Shown here: in pieces, positions 23,855 through 30,896 of the stretch
How the letters are laid out: every line of letters begins with the position of its first letter
How positions within the stretch are numbered: the first letter of the stretch is position 1
DNA from: Spirogloea muscicola
Lineage: Eukaryota; Streptophyta; Zygnematophyceae; Spirogloeales; Spirogloeaceae
Direction of reading: 5' to 3'
NCBI GenBank assembly: GCA_009602725.1
Contig: WELB01000029.1
Coordinates: 905,848-944,115, forward strand
Length of the DNA stretch: 38,268 nucleotides
Program-made: the position numbers and the translations under genes
Notes under the pieces: generated by a model
Databases searched by the model: none
What the model saw: the letters and a program-made list of their open reading frames with translations, nothing else
What the model was told of the DNA's origin: nothing

Positions 23855-24000
23855 GTTACTGAGTGCTTCGTAGCTGCTTCGTTTCTTTTCTGTGCTTGTT
23901 GTTCTTCGTACTTCCCCTGGCCCCTTCTCGTCCTTTGTTCATTCTTTTCTGGGCTGGCTTTTTCCAGCCCCTATCCTCAATGGGCGAGCCCTTCTCTCTT
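23855..24000 (+). mobile_element. Retroelement tail D
   Basis: Begins TACTGAGTGCTTCGTAGC, followed by CCCCTGGCCCCTTCTCGTCC, the TTTGTTCATTCTTTTCTGGG box, hairpin 23951-23970 and the terminus CAATGGGCGAGCCCTTC. A close relative lies at 26843-26950. Confidence 0.8.
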
Positions 24001-24250
24001 TTACAGCAGCTCCATTATAATCAGCAGCCGCATTCTTTCTAGGCCGTCGGCTCTAGAAAAGAAAGAAGTTAGTGAACTCTGCCAGAGGGGGCGGGGGCTG
24101 TGAATGGCTAGCCTGTGTCTATTTGTGTAGGTTTTCCTTTCGGCACCTCTTCTGGCTTTGAAATTTGTCCATTCTTTTTGGGCCACTTCTTCTTTTGGGC
24201 TGGCGTTGCCAGCCGCTCTTCTCAAGGGCGAGCCCTTCTCTCTTCTCTAA
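24001..24250 (+). mobile_element. Diverged retroelement tail
   Basis: Holds TTTGTCCATTCTTTTTGGGC, then a short duplication of the box before the hairpin at 24197-24215 and the terminus AAGGGCGAGCCCTTCTC. The upstream 150 bp has no recognisable element ORF. Confidence 0.65.
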
Positions 24251-24289
24251 GGGCGAGCCACTTGCTCTGGCCCTAGCCAGGGAAACCGC

Positions 24290-24450
24290 TACCAGGAGAC
24301 CAGAGTCTCCGACCTGCGGCTGCTTAGTAGGTGCTTCCTGAGTGTTTTGTAGCTCTTTGGTTCCGTGTGTGTCTTAGCGTTTCCCTGGCCCCTTCGCACT
24401 TTGTTCATTTAATCTGGACTGGCCTCTCCCAACTACCGCCCTCTCCGCCC
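24290..24450 (+). mobile_element. Diverged retroelement tail D fragment
   Basis: GCTTAGTAGGTGCTTCCTGA, then CCCTGGCCCCTTCGCACTTT and GTTCATTTAATCTGGACTGG. The hairpin at 24416-24433 is decayed. Confidence 0.6.
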
Positions 24451-24479
24451 TCTCCAGGAACCCAGTCTCGGCGAAGTGC

Positions 24480-24695
24480 CTCTTTCCAGCTTCTGACTTG
24501 CCGTTATTCTGACTTGCTGTTGCTCACTCGTGGAAACTGAGCATTCCTCTGCATCACTGCGTGTCCTGTTGTGTAGTATTTTCTTTTCAGCACCGTTTTG
24601 TGGCCTTTGGATATTGTCCATTCTTTTGTGGGCTAGCGTCGCTAGCCCCTCTTTTTCTATTGGCAAGCAGTTTCTCCTGGAAGCGCCTTTCTTCT
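24480..24695 (+). mobile_element. Truncated retroelement copy (ORF end plus tail A)
   Basis: ORF remnant ends DLLLLTRGN with a stop at about 24540. Tail A follows with GGATATTGTCCATTCTTTTG and the hairpin at 24630-24648, which reads GGGCTAGC-GTC-GCTAGCCC: both arms changed together relative to the common GGGCTGGC form. Confidence 0.8.
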
Positions 24696-24774
24696 TCTCT
24701 TACTAGTCACAGCCCACGCCCCTTGCGGAAGAGCTGCTTCTTCTCCTCTTTTTATGGGCAGGCAAAATTCTTTC

Positions 24775-25244
24775 TGCGCTGGCGATTGACGTGCACGGGG
24801 CCTTGGCATGCTCGCCGGGCACGCGGTCGCTTTGGCGGCTCGGAGTAAGGAGGAAGTGCTCGCCCATAGAGAAGACGGGCTGGCAAAGCCAGCCCAAAAA
24901 GAATGGACAATGTCCACAGCCAAAAAACGAGGTGCCGACAAAGGACTACGCCACGGAACACTACAAAACACAAGGCGATGCAGAGGGAAGCTCAGTACCC
25001 TCGAGTGAGCGGGTAAGGAGTAAGGAGCGCAAGTACGCTGACCACCCTCCAGGCGATGTCTACGCGGCCCTGGCCATTGACGTTCACGGGGCCTTCGGCA
25101 GTGGGCTGGTTGGATCTCCTCCAACGGCTTGCCCGGCAGGCTATTGAGCGGCGGCCGGGTTTGCAAGGCTTCAATGCAAACCCCCGACCTGCGGGCCCAG
25201 ACCCGGTTCACTGCGCTCGTGGACAAAGCGGCCTATGATTTCCC
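24775..25244 (+). mobile_element. Retroelement ORF fragment, interrupted by a tail insertion
   Basis: A short LAIDVHGA piece is fused to LAGHAVALAARSKE. After the insertion at 24853-25016 the ORF resumes as KYADHPPGDVYAALAIDVHG and then decays. The sibling copy at 27430-27540 has the same ORF without the insertion and acts as an empty-site control. Confidence 0.85.
24853..25016 (-). mobile_element. 164-bp tail-A insertion with 11-bp target-site duplication
   Basis: The direct repeat GGAGTAAGGAG flanks it at 24842-24852 and 25017-25027. On the minus strand the insert reads from the end of an ORF remnant (CTCACTCGAGGGTACTGAGC) through the FZL-side box TTGTCCATTCTTTTTGGGC, hairpin 24877-24895 and GGGCGAGCACTT at its 3' end. 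There is no poly(A) tail. It interrupts the ORF of another copy. Confidence 0.9.
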
Positions 25245-25381
25245 ATCTACTGACTAGAGGTTACTGAGAGTTCGCTTACTGCTGTCTCAGTCCTTAGCAC
25301 TCCGGCTCCTTCAGACCTTGTCCATTCTTTTGGGCTGGCCTCTCCCAGCCACCAGTCAATCTGGCCGCGCTTGCTTGCTTG
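25245..25381 (+). mobile_element. Retroelement tail C
   Basis: GAGGTTACTGAGAGTTCGCT, then CTGTCTCAGTCCTTAGCACT, a GACCTTGTCCATTCTTTTGG box, hairpin 25332-25350, CCACCAGTCAATCTGGCCGC and GCTTGCTTGCTT. The same tail occurs inverted in the insertion at 27674-27787. Confidence 0.85.
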
Positions 25382-25398
25382 CTATGATCAGGTGGTGG

Positions 25399-25540
25399 GT
25401 ACTGAGCTTCCCTCTGCATCGTATGTGTTCTGCAGTGTTTTGTAGTGTAGTCCTTTCTCCGGCTCCTCTTTCTTTGGCTTTGGACGTTGTCCATTCTTTG
25501 TTGAGCTGGCTTAGCCCCTCTTCTCTATGGGCGCGCACTT
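25399..25540 (+). mobile_element. 142-bp tail-A insertion with 17-bp target-site duplication
   Basis: The 17-bp direct repeat CTATGATCAGGTGGTGG flanks it at 25382-25398 and 25541-25557. The insert begins GTACTGAGCTTCCCTCTGC and ends GGGCGCGCACTT. It contains a shortened hairpin (25503-25517) and no ORF. The duplicated target lies in the ORF of the copy that continues at 25541. Confidence 0.9.
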
Positions 25541-26600
25541 CTATGATCAGGTGGTGGAGCTCCTCCCGCCGCGCGACCTTCGAGGGCGCGCCCGGATCCT
25601 CTCCGCCTCCTACCCCGGGGCAGCGGCGTGGTAATCAGCGCTCTCAATCTACGCGGCGCTCACAGTACCCGACGAGGTTTTCAGGACGGCGGTCCACGGG
25701 CTCCTGGGCCCCCCCTCCCTGCTTCGTCAAGGAGCAAGCGCGGCCAGATTAACTGGTGGCTGGGTGCGGTGTTTTGTAGAGTAGTCCTTTCTCCGGCTCC
25801 TCTTTCTTTGGCTTTGGACTGTCCATTCTTTTTTGGGCTGGCTTTGCCAGCCCCTCTTCTGTATGGGCGCGCACTTCTCTCGCCCCCCCTCCTCACCATC
25901 CACAACCTCCTCCGTGATGCTCTGGCGGGTTTGATGCGCGACGCCGGGTACCGTGCGGTCGTGGAAGTGAACAACATCATGCCTATCACCACGGATGCCC
26001 AGGGACGTCATCATCTCCGCACACTTGACATTGTGGGCGTGCAACCTGGTGGAGGACCAAGGGCTTTGGTCGATATTGTGGTTACGGAGGCCTATAAAGG
26101 TCCAGCATCGACACACATCGCTGGCCACGCAGTGGGCAGTGCTGAACAAAGAAAGGTGCAGCACTACTCCGATTACCCCCGATGTGATCAGCTCTTGCCA
26201 GCAGCAATCGACATCTTTGGCTGCTTAGGTCCTCGTTTCCTTACTCTCCTTCAAAACATAGCCAATCTAGGCTACACACGACATGCAGATGTGTTCCCGG
26301 CTGAGATGGGCTTGCCAGCTGCTTATCTGTCGTTGTTGCGACGACGAGTTTCGGCCTGTTTGCAGCGTGCTCAGGCTAATGCTTTGCACCAGAAAGCTGG
26401 GCGAGCTCTAGTTGGTAGCAGAAGGGCTTCGTATCTGCCATCTAGTATCCAGGCATCGGTTAGCGACCTTTATGTTTTGACCCGTGGTTTCTGAGCGGGT
26501 CAATCTACTGTAGGTTATGTAGGTCTTAAGATGTGCTTGCCTTTGTACTTGGCCATTTGGCCTTCGTTTGTTTCAAATACACGAAACCTTCCTCACCCCG
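25541..26600 (+). mobile_element. Longest low-decay ORF fragment of the non-LTR retroelement family
   Basis: The ORF reads DQVVELLPPRDLRGRARILS and SYPGAAAW, then one in-frame stop (about 25632) and VPDEVFRTAVHGLLG: the linker after the reverse transcriptase in this kind of element. It is interrupted at 25735-25875, then resumes HNLLRDALAGLMRDAGYRAV. Next come LDIVGVQPGGGPRALVDIVV (an aspartate pair spaced as in restriction-like endonucleases), DQLLPAAIDIFGCLGPRFL and the end SVSDLYVLTRGF with a stop at 26494. Reverse transcriptase and the zinc knuckle are absent. The ORF is more diverged from the other copies than they are from each other, and its 3' tail differs, running into telomeric repeats. 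Confidence 0.8.
25735..25875. mobile_element. Composite insertion: inverted tail C joined to forward tail A
   Basis: 25735-25766 is an inverted tail C end (GCAAGCGCGGCCAGATTAAC). 25767-25875 is a forward tail A (TGCGGTGTTTTGTAGAGTAG, hairpin 25835-25853, GGGCGCGCACTT). Together they interrupt the ORF of the surrounding copy and replace its zinc knuckle. Confidence 0.75.
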
Positions 26601-26637
26601 GGTTTAGGGTTTAGGGTTCAACCCCAAACCCAAACCC
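26598..26637. repeat. Inverted pair of interstitial telomere-type repeats
   Basis: GGGTTTAGGGTTTAGGGTT is followed after two bases by a C-rich run, CCCCAAACCCAAACCCT. The first arm is exact plant-type TTTAGGG; the second is slightly degenerate. It directly follows the 3' tail of the copy ending at 26600. Confidence 0.85.
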
Positions 26638-26654
26638 TGATACTCAGACCTGAT

Positions 26655-26815
26655 GTTGCTCACTCGTGGGTACTGAGCTTCCCTCTGCATCGTTTCTGTG
26701 TTCTGCAGTGTTTTGTAGTGTAGTCCTTTCTCCGGCTCCTCTTTCTTTGGCTTTGGACATTGTCCATTCTTTTTGGGCTGGCTTTGCCAGCCCCTCTTCT
26801 CTATGGGCGCGCACT
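26655..26815 (+). mobile_element. Retroelement tail A
   Basis: ORF-end remnant GTTGCTCACTCGTGGGTAC, then GAGCTTCCCTCTGCATCG, a GGACATTGTCCATTC box, perfect hairpin 26775-26793 and GGGCGCGCACTT. The 13-bp repeat TCCTCACCCCGGG lies on both sides of the telomeric repeat plus this tail (26590-26602 and 26830-26842). Confidence 0.85.
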
Positions 26816-26842
26816 TCTCTCGCTCCCCCTCCTCACCCCGGG

Positions 26843-26950
26843 AACTCTGCCGCCTCCGTCTCTTAGCGCTTCCCCTGGCACCCTTCTCGTACTTTGTTCA
26901 TTCTTTTTTGGGCTGGCTTTTCCAGCCCCTAACCTCAATGGGCGAGCCCT
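26843..26950 (+). mobile_element. Retroelement tail D
   Basis: CTTAGCGCTTCCCCTGGCAC, TTTGTTCATTCTTTTTTGGG, hairpin 26910-26928 and CAATGGGCGAGCCCTTCC. No ORF sequence. Confidence 0.8.
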
Positions 26951-27062
26951 TCCTTTGTAGTGTAGTCCTTTTTCCGGCTCCTCTTTCTTTGGCTTTGGAC
27001 ACTGTCCATGCTTTTTTGGGCTGGCTTTGCCAGCCCCTCTTCTCTATGGGCGCGCGCTTCTT
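26951..27062 (+). mobile_element. Retroelement tail A, short
   Basis: GTAGTGTAGTCCTTTTTCCG, an ACTGTCCATGC box, perfect hairpin 27018-27036 and GGGCGCGCGCTTC. It starts abruptly after a tail D terminus. Confidence 0.8.
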
Positions 27063-27105
27063 CTGCTGGGAGAGGCCAGCCCAAAGGAAAGGACAAGGCC
27101 TCCCT
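27063..27105 (-). mobile_element. Inverted retroelement tail fragment
   Basis: On the minus strand: GGAGGCCTTGTCCTTTCCTT, then the hairpin GGGCTGGCCTCTCCCAGC (27065-27082). Only this 43-bp piece is present. Confidence 0.65.
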
Positions 27106-28365
27106 GCCTCGTTGGGGTCCAACAGTGCGAAAGCTGTACCCGCCACGATGACCCTGCGGCGCTGGCTGCCCATATGCTCCGCTGCGCGCACGGAGGCGAG
27201 CGGACCGGTACACACGACCTCCTGCGCGACGCCATGCAGGGTGTGTTCCTGGAGGCCGGCTACAAGGTGGCAGTGGAAAACACGACAATTATGCCCATCC
27301 AGCGCGGCGCCGACGGACTGCTTCACAACCGACGCACTGACCTAGTTGCCATCCCGCCCGGCGGAGGTCCGCATATCATCGCAGATGTGGTGACTGCAAA
27401 TTGCCGATGCCGCCAACCCCGTAAAATCGGCGACGCTCGCCGGGCACGCGGTCGCTTTGGCGGCTCGGAGTTAGTAGCGCAAGTATATTGACCACCCTCC
27501 AGGCGATGACTTCGCGGCCCTGGCCATTGACGTTCACGGGGCCTTTGGCAGCGGCTGGTTGGATCTCCTCCAGCGGCTTGCCCGGCAGGCCATCGAGCGG
27601 CGGCCGGGTTCCCCCAATGCCGCCGGCTCCCTTGCTCAGGTATTTCGAATGAGGCTGGCGGTCTCGCTCCAGCCTAAAAAGCAAGCGCGGCCAGATGAAC
27701 TGGTAGCTGGGAGAGGCCAGCCCAAAAGAATGGACAAGGTCTGAAGGAGTCGGAGTGCTAAGGACTGAGACAGCAATAAGCGAACTCTCAGTAATCTCTC
27801 GTCAGTAGATGCAAATCTGAATAGCTAGCAGGCGGAAAGACGTCGCCCTGACGGAAGCCGGAGGCCGCCGCCAGAGCGCGGCCTGCGCGCAAGTGGACCG
27901 CAGAAGCTAGGGACCGCTGCAAAGAGACGGCCAGGCGCATCCGGAAAACTTGGGCGAGGGACCCGGCGACATGGAAGCCAGGCTGCTCGCCCTGCTGCCC
28001 GTGGCGGCGGGCCGCTGCTCGCCACGCAAGGCGGTGAAGTTGGTCAAGCCATTTGCGGCCAAAGGCGCCGTGTACGTCGAAATCCAGCGCTCTTTGGCTC
28101 ATGCGTTCGACACGCGCGCTGGCCGCGCTATGGCTGCTGCCTCAGGGTCTCGGCAGAGCGCCGCTTTTCCTGCTTCGACTTATTCTGATTTGCTGTTGCT
28201 CACTCGTGGCTACTGAGCATCCACCTGCATCGTTTCGTGTCTTGGTGTGTAGTTCTGTTTTTCCGGGCGTTGTTTTGTGGCCCTTGAGGCCTGCGGGCAT
28301 TGTCCAATCTTTTCTGGGCTGGCTTTGCTAGCCCCTCTTTTTCTATGGGCGAGCCTTCTCTTTCT
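27106..28365 (+). mobile_element. Retroelement copy with zinc knuckle and endonuclease-like region, split by a nested copy
   Basis: ORF order: QQCESCTRHDDPAALAAHML followed by RC (a C-x2-C-x11-H-x3-C knuckle); HDLLRDAMQGVFLEAGYKVA; RRTDLVAIPPGGGPHIIADV (Asp pair of a restriction-like endonuclease). After a frameshift near 27420 the ORF continues LAGHAVALAARS, DDFAALAIDVHGAFG and LAQVFRMRLAVSLQ. A minus-strand copy then interrupts it (27674-28087). The frame resumes RSLAHAFDTRAGRAMAAASG and ends LLLLTRGY with a stop at 28216. Tail A follows with hairpin 28316-28334. This copy gives the best view of the family's domain order; the reverse transcriptase is truncated away. Confidence 0.85.
27674..28087 (-). 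mobile_element. Nested retroelement copy, minus strand (tail C type)
   Basis: Minus-strand reading begins FDVHGAFGRKWLDQLHRLA, then LAQVFRMRLAVSLQRSLASA and LRAGRALAAASGFRQGDVF, ending LLTRDY with a stop near 27788. A full tail C follows with hairpin 27705-27723 and ending GCCGCGCTTGCTTTTTAGG. It splits the host ORF between VSLQ and RSLAHA, with TCCAG at both borders. The ORF is open and close to its host in sequence, so it is a recent insertion. Confidence 0.88.
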
Positions 28366-29125
28366 TCAATGCTGTCGGCCCTCGCCCAGGTATTTCATAT
28401 GAGGCTGGCGGTCTCGTTCCAGCGCTCTTTGGCGAAATTATAGATCATCTCCACCAGAGATTGCCAAGCATTTGGGACTAAATACCCTCCATGTAGAGTT
28501 ACTAAAGGAAATAGAAGTAGAGCTACTGTGATAGCGAGTAATTTGAATGAAGGTGATTTGGTAAAAGAAAGGTGAAAATTTCCAATACCAAAAGGGATAA
28601 TAGATAGAATGGCAAATTGCTCCAATGGACTCAAATCATGAGAATGTGATTTTTTGCTTTACTGTTACCACCAACTATAGTGAGAAATCCACGATTTGCT
28701 TCTGCAAGCTTGTGAAGATCATCTCTTCTCTTAAGCGCAGCGCTGCTTTTATTGGCAGCATCCAAAATTTCGACTTTAATCATTGTTCTAAGCTTAAAGA
28801 CTTTTTTGTCCTTTTAATAGCTGCTTCACGAATCCAACGAACTTGCTAAGCTTTCTTGGCGCTGTGCTGAGATGATAGACTGTGAGCTCTTTGGCTCACG
28901 CGGTTCACACGCGCGCTGGCCGCGCTATGGCTGCTGCCTCAGGGTCTCGGCGGAATGCCACTTTTCAATGCTTCGAGTTACTCTGATTTGTTGTTGCTCA
29001 CTCGTGGTTACTGAGCATTCCTCTGCATCATTTCTGGTGTGTAGTTTTTATCTTTTTCTTCGGATTTGGACATTGTCCATTCTTTTTTGGGCTGGCTTTG
29101 CTAGCCCCCCTTCTCTCAGGGCGAG
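28366..29125 (+). mobile_element. Truncated retroelement copy split by mitochondrial DNA
   Basis: The left part, 28366-28433, encodes QVFHMRLAVSFQRSLA. The right part, 28886 onward, resumes in the same conserved stretch (LAHAVHTRAGRAMAAASGS-like, with a frame break). It ends LLLLTRGY at about 29010, followed by tail A with hairpin 29089-29107 and GGGCGAGCACTT. The mitochondrial piece sits between. Confidence 0.85.
28434..28885 (-). pseudogene. Nuclear mitochondrial insertion: rps7 3' end and atp6 5' part
   Basis: 452 bp, AT-rich unlike its surroundings. On the minus strand, from about 28840 to 28670, there is a decayed C-terminus of mitochondrial ribosomal protein S7: RWIREAAIKRTKKSLSLEQ, a TGA, a frameshift, then LKRRDDLHKLAEANRGF. 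A one-base deletion removes the ending, which otherwise would read HYSWW and stop. From about 28634 to 28434 the start of ATP synthase subunit 6 follows: SPLEQFAILSIIPFGIGNFH, then VTLHGGYLVPNAWQSLVEMI. It is flanked by the 10-bp repeat GCTCTTTGGC at 28424-28433 and 28886-28895. Not functional. Confidence 0.9.
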
Positions 29126-30385
29126 CACTTTCTCTTTCTCTTTCTCCATGATGGGCGGCCGATGCTACAGCTGGCTTTGGCGGAGGTGGCGACGGGATCG
29201 TGGCGTTTTCAGGTGGCGCTCCGCTCAGCTCAAGACGAGTTACTTGCGGAGCACCCTGCCTTGCAGAGAGCGTGGTCCCGTTTGCCCGCCTTGCCCACTC
29301 CACCGACTCGCAAGCGCAGGCGCGGTGCATGGCGCCAGTCGACACGGCGTCCGTCACGGCCACGCTGCAGCTCCTCCCTCCCACAGACGTGCGCGGCCAT
29401 GCTCGGCTGCTGTCGGCCGCCTCCCCTGGCGCGGCAGCCTGGCTCTGCGCGCCCCCCCTGTACGATGCCCCTCAGGAAGCCGGATTTACTTTTCCGTACG
29501 GCCACCCATCGCCTGTTGGGTCTCCCCCCGCCCTGTCCGCTTGCCGTGCTGCAGTGTGAGTGTGGGGAGCGGTCGACGGACCTGGCGGATCTGGCGGCGC
29601 TTATCCTCCGCTGCGCCACTGGAGGCGAACGTACAGCTGCTCACGACCTCATCCGAGACGCAATGTTCGGCATCTTCCAGTAGGCCGGAAAACGGTTGCG
29701 ATGGAGAATACGTCTGTCATGCCAATCCTCCAGAGGGCCGACGAACTCCACACGCGTCCACGCCGGGCGGCGGCGCGCGCATCATTGCGGATGTGGTCAC
29801 CACTGTTGTCGTCGACCGCTCGGGGCTCTCTGCCTCGCGGGCTGGCCACGCTGCGGCGAAGGCCGCTCGCAGCAAGGCGGCCAAACACGCCGGCCACCCG
29901 GCTGCAGATGAGTTCGTCCCCCTGGCTGTGGACGTGCACGGGGCTCTCGGGTCCCAGTGGCTCGACCTGCTGGCCAGGCTTGCGCGATGCGCCGTGTCAC
30001 GCAGGCGCGGTGAAGCCGGCTGACTCCAACGCCGCTGGCTCGTGGGCCCAGGTATACCGCATGCCATTGTCAGTCTCCCTTCGGCGGTCCATGGCCCAGG
30101 CCTTGCATCTGCGTGCTGGCCGTGCTCTCGCTGCGGCCTCAGGCTTTCGGCAGGGGGATAGTTCTCCGGCAGCTAGTTTGTCGGATTTGAGGCTCCTCAC
30201 TCGTAACTACTGAGTGGTCCATCATCCCCCGTTCTGACATGGCATCTTCAGGCCCCTTCATAGCTGCTTAGCGCTTTTTAGGCCCCTCCGTCATTTGGCC
30301 CCTTCGAACCTTTGTCAATTCTTTTTCGGGCTGGCTTATCACAGCCCTGCCCCCATTGGGAGTGCCACTTTTCTCTTGGGCAGTC
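29126..30385 (+). mobile_element. Longest retroelement copy in extent, with frameshifts (tail B type)
   Basis: Reaches furthest 5': LQLALAEVATGSWRFQVALR and LAEHPALQRAWSRLPALPTP, then (shifted) TATLQLLPPTDVRGHARLLS and SPGAAAWLCAPPLYD, then HRLLGLPPPCPLAVLQCECG (knuckle region, with its His replaced) and AAHDLIRDAMFGIF plus a stop. After further shifts it continues STPGGGARIIADVVTTVVVD, FVPLAVDVHGALGSQWLDLL and YRMPLSVSLRRSMAQALHLR, ending LLTRNY with a stop at 30212. Tail B follows, with hairpin 30328-30347. At least four frame breaks make it a pseudogene. Confidence 0.85.
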
Positions 30386-30600
30386 GGTGGCAGGACCTTC
30401 TGCTACCCGGCTTCGACTTGCTGCTGCTGACTCGGGTTATCAAGCTCCCATTCGCCGTGGTTTCTTGACGTGGCTGTGTGATTTGGCGCCTTCCGGCCCT
30501 TTTTGGATGGAGTCTCGTGCATAGTTGTGTGATTAAGAGGCGCTTTTCGGCTCAATGGACCTCGTCCACTCTTTTTCAGCCCCCGCCGCATTCGGAACAG
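30386..30600 (+). mobile_element. Diverged retroelement ORF end and tail
   Basis: CTTCGACTTGCTGCTGCTGA reads as the DLLLLTRGY ending of the ORF (about 30409-30442), followed by a diverged tail (GTGTGATTTGGCGCCTTCCG) with a GTCCACTCTTTTTCAGCCCC remnant of the box and hairpin. It abuts the 5' flank of the DA2-like gene. Confidence 0.6.
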
Positions 30601-30802
30601 CTCACTGCTTATCTTCCTCCTCGTTTCTGCCAAGGGGACGGGGGGGGGCTCGGCCGCCTTCGGATCCTCTGCAGCATATCGCGGCGTCGCTTACTCCGGT
30701 ACTGCTTCTCGGGCCCGCTGCCCCTGCGCCCTCGCAGAGGCCTCGGGCGGCCCGCGCCCCCGCCGCCGGCCCCGCCGGGGCTCCCCCCCCCGCCGCGGCC
30801 CC

Positions 30803-30803
30803 N
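30803..30803. other. Single-N joint in 5' flank of DA2-like gene
   Basis: One unresolved base 94 bp upstream of the DA2-like start codon in nearly pure G/C sequence; same pattern as 16645 and 23379. Confidence 0.6.
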
Positions 30804-30896
30804 GGCCGCCGAGGCCGCCTGCGTGCCAGAGCTGCGGCGGCGCGCCACGCCGCTCCCTAGTGGCTTCCTCGCGCCCCGCGGCGCCGCCGCGCTGCC

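Noticed and set aside
28434-28885. Plastid rather than mitochondrial origin of the AT-rich insert
   Set aside because: The LVPNAWQSLVE block belongs to mitochondrial subunit 6, and the rps7 ending resembles the mitochondrial form (LHKLAEANRGF).
24853-30347. CRISPR-like array because of the repeated hairpins
   Set aside because: Spacing is irregular, orientation mixed, and the repeats are parts of transposon tails in a eukaryotic genome.
16770-30600. LTR retrotransposon or DNA transposon as the source of the repeats
   Set aside because: No terminal direct repeats, integrase, gag or transposase motif. All copies are truncated at the 5' side and share only 3' ends, as in target-primed retrotransposition.
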